From: Eopsaltria australis
Lineage: Eukaryota; Chordata; Aves; Passeriformes; Petroicidae
Assembly: GCA_034509425.1 (NCBI GenBank)
Contig: JAVTVJ010000570.1
Coordinates: 682,001 to 746,000, forward strand
DNA length: 64,000 bases
Direction: 5' to 3'
Shown here: one piece after another, positions 13,061-28,840 of the stretch
Layout: each line of letters opens with the position of its first letter
Position numbering within the stretch: position 1 is the first letter of the stretch
The notes under the pieces: generated by a model
The model's input: the letters and a program-made list of their open reading frames with translations, nothing else
What the model was told of the DNA's origin: nothing
The model's database searches: none
Program-made: the position numbers and the translations under genes

Positions 13061-16000
13061 GGCTTTGGAATTGTTTAATGTTTGATTTATGGTGGTGAAT
13101 GGCGTCCTGGCAAATGTTCGCTGTGCGAAACTCTCTGTTCCCTCACCCATTAAAAATCAGGGCCTGATTCATGTGAAAGCTTCCTGATGAGTTCACTAGG
13201 TTTTGGATCAGGCCTCTGGGTCCCAAGACTGGCAGATAATATTCCATTTCTGTCCAATTTTCTTGCTCAAATTTAGAAGAAGCTCAAGTGTTTTCCATCA
13301 ATGTTTTTACGTTTGCTTTTGGGAGAATCCTCACAGTGGGTCAGGTTACTGTGATATAGAAAGGATGACCCACTCTGACATATAAATTTTCCAAAGGATC
13401 TCGGCCCAAGGCAGACATCTGCCTCTGAGAATTTCAGCCCAGATGGCTGGAGTTTGGCAAAGCTGTAAGGAACTGAAAATAGAGTTCTGTAATGGAAAGT
13501 GGTGTAGAACCTTAATAATAGGAGGGTGCTACCAAGTACCACATATGATAAAGCTCCACTACAAAAAACATAAGGGAAGCATTGAGGGAGGATTCTTTCC
13601 GTCATGCCTCAGAATATATGATCTGTCTCTTCTCTTACTTGAAAGGGTATCAAAGTTAGCTCTTATTTTTGCCTGATCCTCCAGAAATTACCGTCAAAAC
13701 CAGGCAGCTCAAACCCTTCTCAACTCTATTAAACAAGGTTTATCCGAGAAGCATAAGCCCATCCCAGACTGCCAGAAGTAGTCAGGGCTGCAATAGTTCC
13801 TCTCTGCACTGAGGAGTCCCAGTAGCAGACTAGAAAAGCTGTGTGGCTGAGATCTAAGTAGTTTAATTTTCATTACTTGGTTTGCAGATTAAAAGCCCAC
13901 CTTGGTGTTTCAGTACAAGAACACAATTTCAGTTCTGCAATACCCAGGATACCACAAAGATTCCCTTAGTCATAATAGGTGAAAAAACATTTCACTCAGA
14001 CTGGTTCTGAAATGTTTGAGTCCCTATTTCTACTTTCACCTCATCTCTGTCAATTTGCTCTTGATGAGCAGGATGTGAACACAGGAGCTTTAATCTTGTT
14101 AAAGCCATTTAAGACATTTGCTGCCATTTACACATGGGTAAATCCTGAGTAACTTCACTGGCACAGTTTGGTTTGAGGCATCAGGTCTTTTGTTTTTTTG
14201 TTAATTTTGTTTTGTTTTAATTCAGCAACAGATTAAAAATAAAACTCTAATGACATCATGCTCATGGCACAGAGTCAATGGATTTATGCTGGACTGCTCC
14301 AGAGTAAATGAGATAAGGCTTTGACCTAAGAACATCCACACAACACCCATTTGCAAGCAGCCTGCTGAAAAGCTTTCTGTTGTGGAATGATTCCATCTTT
14401 AAGGAACTGGAGGCAAACAACCCACAAACACCTTGGTGACAAAACATAGTTTTGTTAACAAAGGGGTTTATTTCAGACATATTCTTGAAGCCTCAAAACT
14501 GTAGCATGCTCATATGGCCACTGACTCATCGTGCACCAATTTTTGGCTTTTGTTTTTCTTTTTTGTTCCTTTTTTTTTTTTTTAAAATGCATTTCAATTA
14601 TGTCAATCACCCCACTCAAAAATTAGGGGTTTTGAATGGAAATTCTTACCCGCCCTTCACACTGGTGCTGCTTCCAGGCACTGCCAATGATAAATAATTT
14701 ACTATTTAATGGCTCCTGATGTAATCACAGCAGGAATCAGATTCACCAATATCCATCTCTCCGTTGTTACCACTCTTCTCTGAGCCCAACTTTTTAGCTC
14801 CCAACTCAAAACTGAGTGTTTAAATTGGTAAAGAGAGAGTTTACCACCACAATCCAACCTCTACATTTGTTTATGTTGGATGACATTTTTGTCCTGGCTT
14901 GCATTACTCAGATGGATAAAACTCAGAAGGGCTCTGCTTTACTGCCCTGTTTTCTCTTAGTGTTCCTGCATTTTTTAAATGCTACCAAATGGTTGCTTTT
15001 GGCTCTCAGCATTATCACATGTTGTCTATAAGTATGGAAATAGTTATGGTAATATGGACGTAAATCATAACTGTAAATACCACATAAAAAAGACTGCCAT
15101 ATAATTATAAAAATACCTAATAGATTTCTTTTTCAAAGACAACACAGCTGTCCTTCCTAACCTTTCATTTGCAGATTCTTTTCTCTCCTGTTTTTATTTA
15201 TAGGTTGCCGTGCAGTTTGACATAGCACACCATGATTTTTGTTTCTAATTTTGAAAAGAAAAGGAAAAGAAAGAATACTCATTTAATCATAAAGAAGCAT
15301 TAGTTTACAATTTTGAAGAGAAACTAACGCCAGCTCTAGAACATCATCTTGGAACCAATCTGCCTCTTAATACATTTCAAAAGGATCTGTCAATGGCTAC
15401 ATACCACAATATAAAATTAAACCCTGCCATGGAACTGAAGGAGGGGTCGGCCAAATGGCACACATCACGTGTTGGGAAGGAAGCCCCATTCTTTCTCTAA
15501 ACATCTCCGTGGGTTTTTCGTGAAAAGAACCACACAAGGTTATTACATTGGCCACAACAAAATAAGAATTTTATGCCCTACTCAAGGAAAAACAGGTTGA
15601 AGAGTGTTCCAGGCAAACTCACACTATGCAAAGTGCATGTCAGTGAGGAGTGAAGCCTTGCAGTGTTGATGTTGCCAAAAAGGGGTTTGGATTTTTTTTT
15701 GCCTGAGAGCTGCCACCATGCATTTTTACCTGTTTCTAGTCAGCTTTGCCATGCTTAAAGGCAAAAAGGAGTAGATTTTTTTCTGCTTTCTGCTGGAGTT
15801 GCATGGTGCTTCATCCTACACAGACTGGTTCTTACCTTTTCCCTCTTTCTTCAAGGCTCCAGAAGGAGCCCGTTTGGTCACAGAGAGGCTGCAGGCAGTG
15901 CTCTCATGCCACATGAATGCAAGGCTCTTATCTTTGCATCTTTGAAACATTGCTGCCTCAAAGCTTCTACCTCTCACCAAGCAACCCCTTCAGAGTCCTG

Positions 16001-18851
16001 TGCCTCTGCCTTTCTGTACAGCAAATGCCATGTTTTAACAGAAATAATAGCAAACTTCCCCAGGGAAAGGAGTCCATCTTCACCAGCAGAAATGTGTGCT
16101 TCTCTCTCCCTCACTTTGCAAAAAGAGTAATTATGGCTTTATGCAGAACAACACACAGCTCTCAAAGGGTTTGTTACGTTCTGATTCCCTTCTGGACAGA
16201 CAGCTGAAACAAATGAGCTGCAAAATGCTGGTGGGGAAGGTCAGTCTGGACCAGAGGTGTGCTCTTGGCTTATGGATACAGCTTATTTAAGCAGATAAAA
16301 TGCTCAAATGCACACTGCATTTTTATCAGTCTGCACTAACTGGCCTTTGTCCAAAAATGTGTCGTTTTATCAGATGTGTCACTCTTTTGGGAGGCTGCCA
16401 TCACTAGACTGGGTGACTGAATGTTAAAATAGTTTCTCCAGGGGGAAAAGGTTGATCCCAAAGGTTTTCTAGTTCCAAGGGGGAGATAATTTTTCACCAC
16501 CAGCTGGAGCCTGATGTCAGACATGCCCTTGCTGCATTTATTCTCCTCAGAGGCTGAAACTCAGCTTGTCCTTTCTGATTCCAATATTGTTTCACATTTG
16601 GGCACAGAGCAGCTACTCCACAGTGAACTGTTAGAGCAGGAGAGCCCCTGAGACGTGGGAAAATAATTTAGGGGAAGCAGTTTGACAGCAGGATGCAGTA
16701 GTTTCTATTGTCCCATTAAAATAGAGATAGCTGGGAAGCTTACCTTTGTATTCATTATGTAAACGTGTATTTTAGCCTGATGGGCCAAAAACATTCAAAC
16801 ACAAAAAGAACCTCAAACAAACCAAAACCCCCAAACTTATGCCACCAAAACCTCAAGCAAGCCAACACAACAAATATTTTCCCTTTTTCTGTGCCATGTC
16901 TACTTTCTTAGCAGGGATATGAGGGTGAAGCCCTGTACACCTGAAAGAATGATAATCTGTACTAAAAGAACAAATATCCTGGGCTCCTTCCGAGTCTGGC
17001 ACTTTATTTGACATTTGCAGTTTGGGCTGAGAACAAAAAGGAAGCTGAAATGATTGACTCATCTTATGAAAACATCTTGACACATTTTTATTCTTTTCTA
17101 CGTGTTTTCTCCACAACAATAAGTGGAGAAAGAGAGAAACCAGCAGTTCCCATGCAAAATTTAAAGCACCAAGTTTAATTCTTCAAACAAAAGAGCAGCT
17201 AGGTCTTGCCCATTAATGGCTTGAGCTTGCACTGACTTTATTTAGATCACGCCTAAATTAAAGGCAGAACACAAGCAGGGATCTGCAGCAGAGATCAGCC
17301 ACTGCAGCATTTCCTGCATCTCCTGTATCATTCCTCTTTTTATACCAGGATGCCTCTGCAGAGCTCTAAGTCAGGCTTTGAAATAAAATTGATCAAATCC
17401 ACGGCACATTGTGCTAAAGCTGGACCAAGGCCAGACACACTAAAAACTTTCTCACCTCTCTTCTTCATAAATATGGAGCAGTCAGGAGACCATGAACTGC
17501 TGCTTCCAGAGGTATTTACAATACCAGCAGTATTTCTCACTCAAAGCACTCGAACTATTATCACAGATATTTTATTGCTAAATTTTCAATCTGTGTTTGG
17601 GGTTTCTCTTTATACGCACATTCAAGAGATCTGAATGAAGTTGTGGTATGTATTTAAAGAATATACAGAGGTCAGAGAGCAATTTATCTCTTTGGAAATG
17701 AGTAAGGCAATCTGAATGAAAGCCATTTTCATTTTGAATGGCTGTGTCTGCACCAGGGACCAATCCACTCTAGAAGTTAGCTCAGATAATGTCTTTATCT
17801 GTGAGGCTGATTCTCTGACACTGTGCAAGAAAGCTTAAAATCAAAGAAAATCTGTCCTTTGACAGTGCAGTGTCACATATTTCTGATGTTGTCCTAGCAA
17901 TGATCATTAAAAATTAGGCAAGAGATTGTATTAATTTAAATTCAATTTCTGCTTTTTGGCAAGATGCATAGTTCTTAAGAATCATGAGAAGTTTCCTTCC
18001 TCTTTCCTTCTCGCCTCACTTCCCCAGAAAAAAGTGAAAAGATAGTTTGCAAGGCAAGTTTGAGTGAGACAAGGGTGCAAATAGACAATGGATACACCAA
18101 ATTCAAATGGACATTTGTCTCAGCAACATCACACCCCCCAACAAAGCCACCGTGCTGCTCCTGCCCACACAAAGTACCCCACTGGAGGGACACGAGAGCT
18201 GACTAAAACACTGATAGAGAAATAGATTCTGAGTTTCGAGCAAACTTGTATTTTTGTTATCAGTTCAATGGATAAAGCTCTGGAGGATGTTTGGAAGAGA
18301 TCTAAGACAATAGAGCCTCACTGAGCTTTGGCCTTTGGGCACACTTCTAAGTAGCTCTAATTAACAACAAAGATGAACATATTCCTGGAGAGAAAACAGT
18401 GAGGGAGAGGCAGAAAATGTGCAAAGGCAACTGTGCAGAGACAAAAAAATGCAGTAAACATTAAAGAGTTTCAGGATTTGTAACATCAGGAGATGTCAAC
18501 TGTTGCTATTCACAAAGATTCCTGACACTAACATTTCTGTTTAATTCACTAATTCCTGTGAGACAAACACCAGCCAGTTCACAGCACTTGAATACAAGAC
18601 ATATGATTTGACTTCAACATGAAAGCAGCTCCTTTTATAATCAAGAACCAAAACTGCACAGCAGGTAAACGGTTAATGCTGAACAACATGCACATGATAC
18701 TTCATCAACTCCCTCACAAAAATTAGGATATTATTCTTTATTGTGAAGCCCTGTAATTCTAAGGTAAATCATGCCAAGATACTATCTTGCAGGTCTCTAG
18801 ATCAGATATCATTGCTCAGAAAAAAAAAAAAGCAAGCTTTCATGCGCTTAC

Positions 18852-18913
18852 CTTATCCTCCAGCCGGATCAGTCTGGCTCCTATACTGTAGTATCCTTTG
18901 TCTACCCCTTTTT
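18852..18913 (-). CDS. KCNQ1: KCNQ1 coding exon (human exon 15 equivalent), start of helix D
   Basis: This 62-bp exon equals human exon 15 in length. After AA, which completes the split Glu codon, it reads KGVDKGYYSIGARLIRLEDK and ends on a codon boundary. The human counterpart reads about [20 protein letters not shown], so IGARL, the following Arg and the terminal EDK are shared. This is the entry to helix D, the coiled-coil tetramerisation domain, whose leucine-zipper face also docks the AKAP9 (yotiao) scaffold in mammals. G589, A590 and R591 are kept. The acceptor is attcttctttctttag and the donor AAG|gtaagc. The N-terminal half is the most divergent coding stretch in the window, and position 593 is Ile rather than Asn. 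A 470-bp tetranucleotide array begins about 0.5 kb upstream in transcript order. Confidence 0.95.
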
Positions 18914-19418
18914 CTAAAGAAAGAAGAATAAAAATGGGACATTCATGAGGTGGAGAATAAATTCAAACTATGAATTATACCTATGGTATTTAAAGAAAAA
19001 AAAAGAGAAGTTGGTAATAGCAGGGTAGCATAAAATACATGAACATAACAAGAACTAATGAAACAGAAGTGAAAGAAAGTGGCTGGAGAGAAGGGAATTA
19101 GTTTGTCAGACTGACAAGATTAAGTTAGTCTAAAGGGCAACTTGGACCTTGACAGAGGCAATCTGTGGACATGACTGGCTATAGATGGAGTCTGAAGGAA
19201 CTTGTTGTTTCATTATCTCAGTGAACTCGACATAGTGAGATGGAATGGGCAGAATACCTGGGCACACCTCCAATTTGGAATATCACTGGCCTGAGCAAGG
19301 CAAAGTTGCTGCACATAAAGAAATCAGAATAGTTTTCAGCCGACGTCTAGGACGCAGTACTGTCCAGGGGCTTAAGGCCTGGAGTGGCAGAGATTGATCC
19401 ATCTGTCTATATCTATAA

Positions 19419-19890
19419 ATCCATCCATCCATCCATCTCTCCATCCATCCATCCATCCATCCATCCATCCATCCATCCATCCCCATCCATCCATCCATCC
19501 ATCCATCCATATCCATCCATCCATCCATCCATCCATCCATCCCCATCCATCCATCCATCCATCCATCCATCCATCCATCCCATCCATCCATCCATCCATC
19601 CATATCCATCCATCCATCCATCCATCCATCCATCCATCCATCCATCTCCATCCATCCATCCATCCATCCATCTCCATCCCTCCATCCATCCATCCATCCA
19701 TCCCCATCCATCCATCCCATCCATCCATCCATCCATCCCCATCCATCCATCCTTCCATCCATCCTTCCATCCCCATCCATCCATCCATCCATCCATTCCT
19801 TCCATTCCTTCCATTCCCGCCCATCCATCCATCCTTCCTTCCTTCCTTCCTTCCTTCCTTCCTTCCTTCCTTCCTTCCTTCCTTCCTTCC
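19419..19890. repeat. Tetranucleotide array (CCAT)n followed by (CCTT)n
   Basis: About 414 bp of CCAT units, broken at intervals by small interruptions (ccccat, atatcc, ctccat, cccat), are followed by TTCC variants and then about 14 perfect CCTT units at 19833-19890. On the KCNQ1 sense strand the array reads ATGG/AAGG and lies in the intron just upstream of the 62-bp exon; its near edge is 505 bp from that acceptor. The 140- to 235-codon open frames across it (His-Pro-Ser-Ile on plus, Met-Asp-Gly-Trp on minus) are translation artefacts. The compound structure with mixed interruptions suggests repeated slippage and unequal exchange. Confidence 0.98.
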
Positions 19891-21209
19891 GATTTCCTTT
19901 GGACAGCCTAAAAAGTAAACTGCCAAAATATTTTCTTCTCCAGGAGGAGTGGGATAAATCAGTTCCTGTAGAAATATGGGTACCTCTCATTTCAAATATT
20001 AATTGACTTAAAAAAGATAAAAATTAAGCTGAGCATATTTATTACGCTTTAAATGATACAGTGACCCAATTTCTTCTTAACAAATTGGAAAGGAAAAGTA
20101 CCAGAAAGCTTAGGTAGCACTTAATGGAAAAAAAAGCAAACAACAGAACTGTCAAAATTTTGCAAGAAAGCCCTTTTCTTCAGGCATTCCCACCTGTGTT
20201 ATGCAGAACCAAAAGGTTCAGATAAACGGCAGATAAACATCAGCTTTTTGTGTACTTTTCTGAACCCAAACACTGGATCTTTTGTTGTAGTTCGGCATTA
20301 TTCTTCACCTTTGCCCCTGAAAAGCTATAGTAAGTCTCGAAAATTTCATTCAAAAGCAGTTAACTCCATCGTGTGTAGTGAAGGTCAAGTATGACACATT
20401 TTTTATTTGCATCATTGTATGTGTCTACTTTGTTGATTCCATAAATTCAATTTGTATGTTCTTTGCCTCTGCATCAACACTTTCCATTATTAAAGCATAT
20501 GTTTATTATGACAGGAATCTGTTTCATCTGACAAAATTGTGTCCCCTGGAACTCTGGGACAGGCTTCCAATGAAAATCAGACAGAGCCTTCTGAATATAC
20601 TCATAAAAGTGGGGTCCAGGTCCTGGAAAAATTGATTCATTATCTCAGTGTTTTTAAATCCACTCCTACTTGTAGGAGTTTCAAAGAAAGGCAGGAGATG
20701 CCAAGACCAAAACAAGCAAAAAGGGAGAATTCCTCACAATATGCACGTGAAGGTGGAATGATGAGAATCTTTGTCAAAACATGGCAGATGTTATAAGTTT
20801 AAAGGGGTAATTAGGCAAGTTCGTTGGGGACGAGCCATTTTGGACACTAAATACACTGCAGCCTTGTCAGGAAGCCTCTGGTGTGCAAAGGGCTGAGAGC
20901 TGACAGGAAGGTTGGAGGCTTTTTTTACACATTTCCCAAAGCACCTTGCTCTTGGCTCCGTCAGAGTCAGGGCTGCTCTGACCCAGCGTGGCTTTTATTC
21001 TCTTCTTGTATCCTTATCTTGTTTTAACACAGCTTTTCGTGCTTTTTTGTCTGGGAGAAAACGAACTTGAAAAATAACAATAATTGCTTCCAGTGAATTC
21101 AGATTCTGGGTCTTTTATGACATCATTCACTTTTGAAAGGTAATAATACTATAGACAGGCTGCAATTACTTTATATAATATTATCAAAATCCACACCAGG
21201 GTTTCTATA

Positions 21210-21282
21210 ACAGCCTGATCCAAACCCCACTGAGGTCACTGGAAAGATTCCCGTTCATTTCAATGGGCTTGGAATCAGCCCT
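21210..21282. repeat. Possible fragment of an old palindromic (MITE-like) element
   Basis: The sequence gcctgatccaaaccccactg, then gaggtcactgg, then ttcatttcaatgggcttgg resembles an old interspersed element family of reptiles and birds built around gcctgatcctgca and cattgacttcaatggg. Comparison is from memory and no terminal repeats are visible. Confidence 0.35.
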
Positions 21283-22787
21283 TAAGATTCTTTGAATGGA
21301 AGTATAATAAAACAGGGGAAAAAAATTAAAAGGAGCTGGAAAGGAAAATTCTTTTCATGTTTGTCTCCTTGGCAGTTTAATTTTCTTTGCATTGTCATTT
21401 CTTTTTTGCTTGTCATCAGTACAAAAATAACAGAGTCTGGGGGAAACACCCATATTGTTAAAAATGCAATTTTAGCAATGCCTGCAAAAGTATTGTATTA
21501 AAAATCCATGTTCAGTGTAGAATAAGCCATGCATTCTGAAGGAAACTCAGGGATAACCCTTTTTCTAGAGGTGAAGGACAGTGCAAAAATTTGTTTTCAC
21601 CCCAAACAGACAACTAGTGGATTGGAAAATCCTGGGAGTGAAGGCAGGTGGGATAACACCAGGAGTAATGGCAAACTAACTCTAGGTTTAGTTGTGCAGA
21701 CCATTTCTCTGGAACCACTTATCGTATTTTTGGATTAGTGGAGGGTTTAGATAAAATAACTACTAGATCAAATAACTTCTGGTTTTGGTCTTGCACACCC
21801 CTAACTGAACTCACCAGCTTCTGCATCCCTAACCACCATTCTACCTTTTCCAGTCAGTTCCTCGGTACTTTGGATTCTTTCCAACACTCAATCAAAGCCA
21901 AAGGCCCACCTAAGACCCTCCCAGTGGTTTCTAAGACCCTTTTGACTCAAGATTTGGTGAGACCAAACTTCCTGAACATCTTCAGCTTCTTGAACCTCTC
22001 AGAACATTATTTCACAATGAGCTTCTAATTATTTACCTCCTCTGAAACCAGAAACTGTTTGATAAAAAAGTGCTTCTAACAACTGTCTTTTTGAGCACAA
22101 ATTGCAGTTCCAGTTGGGAAATGCTATACTTGAAATAAAATAATACATTCTTGGAGGCAAGGGACGTTTTTCCATAAATTTAGCTTGCACATTGTGGAAT
22201 GAATTCCCATGCATAAATATTTATAGAAGTATTCAAGCTGACAGATTCTTTTCCTGTGGTCCAAAACCAGCTACAGGGAAAAAGGATTGTACTACTGAGC
22301 CTTCTGCAGCAATCAGATGTTGAAAATGTGTTTTGAATGATATTCCTTGTTCTTATAATATTAACTACTGACAACATGCCATTTTTTAGAGGCTCTGAAA
22401 TTACTTTGCCACCCTCAGTTGTGCTTCAAGTCACTTGGGGATATGGGACTTGAGTTCAGAAAGGAAGAAACCTTTTTAAGTGGAACAAACATATATTGTA
22501 ATCCCAGCCCAAAAGTTTTAGAAAGAATATTTTTGTGGAAGAATTTTCCTCAGGATATTTCCATCTCATCATGTACTAATACACATTTTAACATTTATTC
22601 CTAATTTACATTTACTCCACTGCCACCTGAATGAAAGGTATTTATCTTCACACAGGCATTCCAGGGCTTATTAACAGAATTACATTCATGTGTAATTGGC
22701 TGGATTATAAATCCACATTACTGTAGCCAAGGGTATTTTCCCAAAGTTATGAAGATAATAATTTTGCATAAAATGTAGTCACTATAC

Positions 22788-22828
22788 CTGGGAGGAAAAG
22801 ACCTGGCTTTCCCAAGGATTGGTCCAAC
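22788..22828 (-). CDS. KCNQ1: KCNQ1 coding exon (human exon 14 equivalent), helix C to D linker, two codons short
   Basis: This 41-bp exon begins with G, completing the Arg codon from the previous exon, and then reads LDQSLGKPGLFLP. It ends with a G that joins AA of the next exon to make Glu. The human exon is 47 bp and reads about LDQSIGKPSLFISVS, so this copy lacks two codons in frame after the conserved GKP. Acceptor (ttctctgtttgcttctcag) and donor (CAG|gtatag) are consensus, and phases agree on both sides. The segment closes helix C and forms the flexible linker towards helix D; I567 is Leu here and G568 is kept. The small size and divergent 3' half make it easy to miss by homology search. 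The call rests on the LDQSLGKP match, the position about 1 kb downstream of the preceding exon, and the phase fit. Confidence 0.92.
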
Positions 22829-27438
<4,610 letters not shown>

Positions 27439-27514
27439 CTGAAATTTTCTTCTGGCCACAAAATACTGCATTCTCCTGATGACTTTCACAGCTGTTCTGT
27501 GTGCTTCAGTCAGT
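27439..27514 (-). CDS. KCNQ1: KCNQ1 coding exon (human exon 12 equivalent), helix B
   Basis: This 76-bp exon encodes 25 complete codons after one base that completes the previous codon. The peptide begins LTEAHRTAVK and continues VIRRMQYFVARRKFQ. Human KCNQ1 residues 506-530, from memory, differ only at a few positions, and VIRRMQYFVA is diagnostic of KCNQ1 against KCNQ2-5, which read closer to IRIMKFHVAKRKF. In the channel this is the start of cytoplasmic helix B, which binds calmodulin together with helix A and contributes basic residues thought to contact PIP2. The acceptor reads gttccttggcag and the donor CAG|gtaaga, both good consensus. The length equals human exon 12 exactly, and the exon ends on a codon boundary, in phase with the next one. 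Differences from human are R507T, H509A, A512T, T513A, I514V, K526R and K527R. No stop or frameshift is seen. The identification is very secure. Confidence 0.96.
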
Positions 27515-27980
27515 CTGCCAAGGAACACAAACACAGACAGACGTCAGTGGGGGGGGAGGGTAGAAAGGAGGAAAAAAGTCTTAATGGAAGATGTTGACTC
27601 CAAGCACCGAAATCCCCAACTATGTTTTATCTGTACAATGCAAAATTGCAGCGTAGCACAGCTCTGTGTGCATGAATGCTTTGCTCTGCTGCTTTCCCTC
27701 CCTGCAAACTGTGCTTCTAAGAGTTCAAAACTGATAGGTGAGACAATGAAAGCAGGTGTACAAAGATAACACATGTGGAGGGGATTAGACAGGATTACTG
27801 TCAATGCACACAACTGGCATCAGTTTGAAGAACGTGAAATGTTTTTAGACCCATGAGTGCATTCCTTATTTTGCATTTACTGAGTGTTTGCTCATGAGCT
27901 CTATTGCACAGAAATTAGATCCTTTAAGAAGTACTTTGAAGGAAAGAAAAATCAAAAGAAGTAAATAAAAATGAACACAA

Positions 27981-27983
<3 letters not shown>

Positions 27984-28017
<34 letters not shown>
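27984..28017. repeat. (GT)17 dinucleotide microsatellite
   Basis: An uninterrupted 34-bp GT run lies within the long intron, 469 bp upstream of the 76-bp KCNQ1 exon in transcript order. On the sense strand it is a CA run. Pure runs of this length are usually polymorphic. Confidence 0.97.
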
Positions 28018-28018
<1 letters not shown>

Positions 28019-28626
28019 TATACTGCTATTCAAACACAGAACTGGACATTTTATAACTTGGCTCTATCACTTCACCCAGAGGATCCTGCATTTGCAGAAC
28101 ATTGATTGTACCACTTGGCTGGCAATTAATGACCACACCCTCTTCTTCACGGTGAATTTTGGCAGGGTAGAAAGGAAGCAGGAACACGGCAATTATAAGA
28201 ATGAGTACTTTCTTTAAGGACTGACTCCTTCCCCATGGACTTCATTATTCATTCAAAACAAGTGAACTAAAGAAAATAAAATTTGCTCTCCAAGGAAGCT
28301 GAATTGTTGGAAAATCTGTGTTCTATATGGACATCATCCTTGACATGTGATGATAATCCCAGAAAAGCTTTCCAGCAAGATCCTTGAGTCTCCTGAAAAC
28401 ACAATCTGCTGCCTCTTCCCAGTGTGTCTGGCTAGGGAAAAGAAGTACTGGCCTGGCCACCTACTTGGATGCCACAGTTTAGACATAAAGTCTTTAAAAA
28501 GTGGAAAAGTTACAGTGGATTATTTCAAAGTGGAGGAAATAAAGGCTAAACAAGCAGGGACTGTGTTTGAAGAATTAGTGTAATTATTCATTTTTATAAT
28601 TATTCTTTGGGAAAAATAGTGCTTAT

Positions 28627-28840
28627 CATAGAACCATAGAATATGCTGAGTTGGAAGGGACCCATCAGGATCCTCCAGTCCAACTCCTGGCCCAGTACAA
28701 AAATAATCACACCCAAACCCCTGGATTGGGCAAAGCTCCTTCAGCCTTGCAGGGGTCAGTCTGTGACATGCCAGAAACATCCACCAGGAGAGAACAAAGG
28801 GGCAGAGATGCTCTGGGCCCTGCTTTGGTACCACTTGCAA
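28627..28840 (-). mobile_element. CR1 LINE 3'-end fragment (truncated)
   Basis: The plus strand opens with atcatagaaccatagaat, followed by gctgagttggaagggaccc and gtccaactcctggccc. This is the reverse complement of the 3' end of avian CR1 elements, whose sense strand ends in repeats of ATTCTATGATTCTATGA. The insertion is therefore in minus orientation with its tail at the low-coordinate side. The right boundary is approximate; similarity I can recognise fades after about 28770. CR1 copies are typically 5'-truncated, as here. It carries no coding capacity. Confidence 0.85.

Larger units (their letters stand above)
1..18851 (-). other. KCNQ1: KCNQ1 last intron (human intron 15 equivalent), 5' part
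   Basis: This is intronic sequence downstream of the 62-bp exon in transcript order. The terminal coding exon should open with something like VTQ-DQ-L-LITDMLHQLL; I searched the minus strand by eye and did not find it, so it probably lies beyond position 1. In human this intron is also very long, tens of kilobases by memory. Contents I can support are a CT-rich tract at 3281-3523, a four-copy minisatellite at 6681-6993, a GC-richer block at 12246-13060, scattered A/T runs and a short GA run near 2143. Open frames up to about 209 codons overlap the minisatellite or have no recognisable family. Nothing else recognisable. Confidence 0.8.
18914..22787 (-). other. KCNQ1: KCNQ1 intron (human intron 14 equivalent)
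   Basis: This 3874-bp intron is bounded by gtatag after the 41-bp exon and ttctttag before the 62-bp exon. It contains the CCAT/CCTT array at 19419-19890, a possible LINE C-terminal fossil around 20526-20635, and a possible fragment of an old palindromic element around 21210-21282. The rest is AT-rich unique-looking sequence without a gene. Confidence 0.88.

Noticed and set aside
12246..13085. Possible terminal KCNQ1 exon and 3'UTR with a minus-strand polyadenylation-like signal
   Set aside because: No VTQ-DQ-L-like start, no LITDMLHQLL-like helix D, and no convincing acceptor in the right phase.
15625..15680. Minus-strand LLTDMHFA-like peptide resembling LITDMLHQ of the last KCNQ1 exon
   Set aside because: The match covers only a few residues, is followed at once by a stop, and the upstream sequence does not encode the rest of helix D.
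19283..19990. Open frames of 139-235 codons on both strands (Met-Asp-Gly-Trp and His-Pro-Ser-Ile repeats)
   Set aside because: They translate the CCAT/CCTT array; all frames are open because the tetranucleotide unit contains no stop in any reading.
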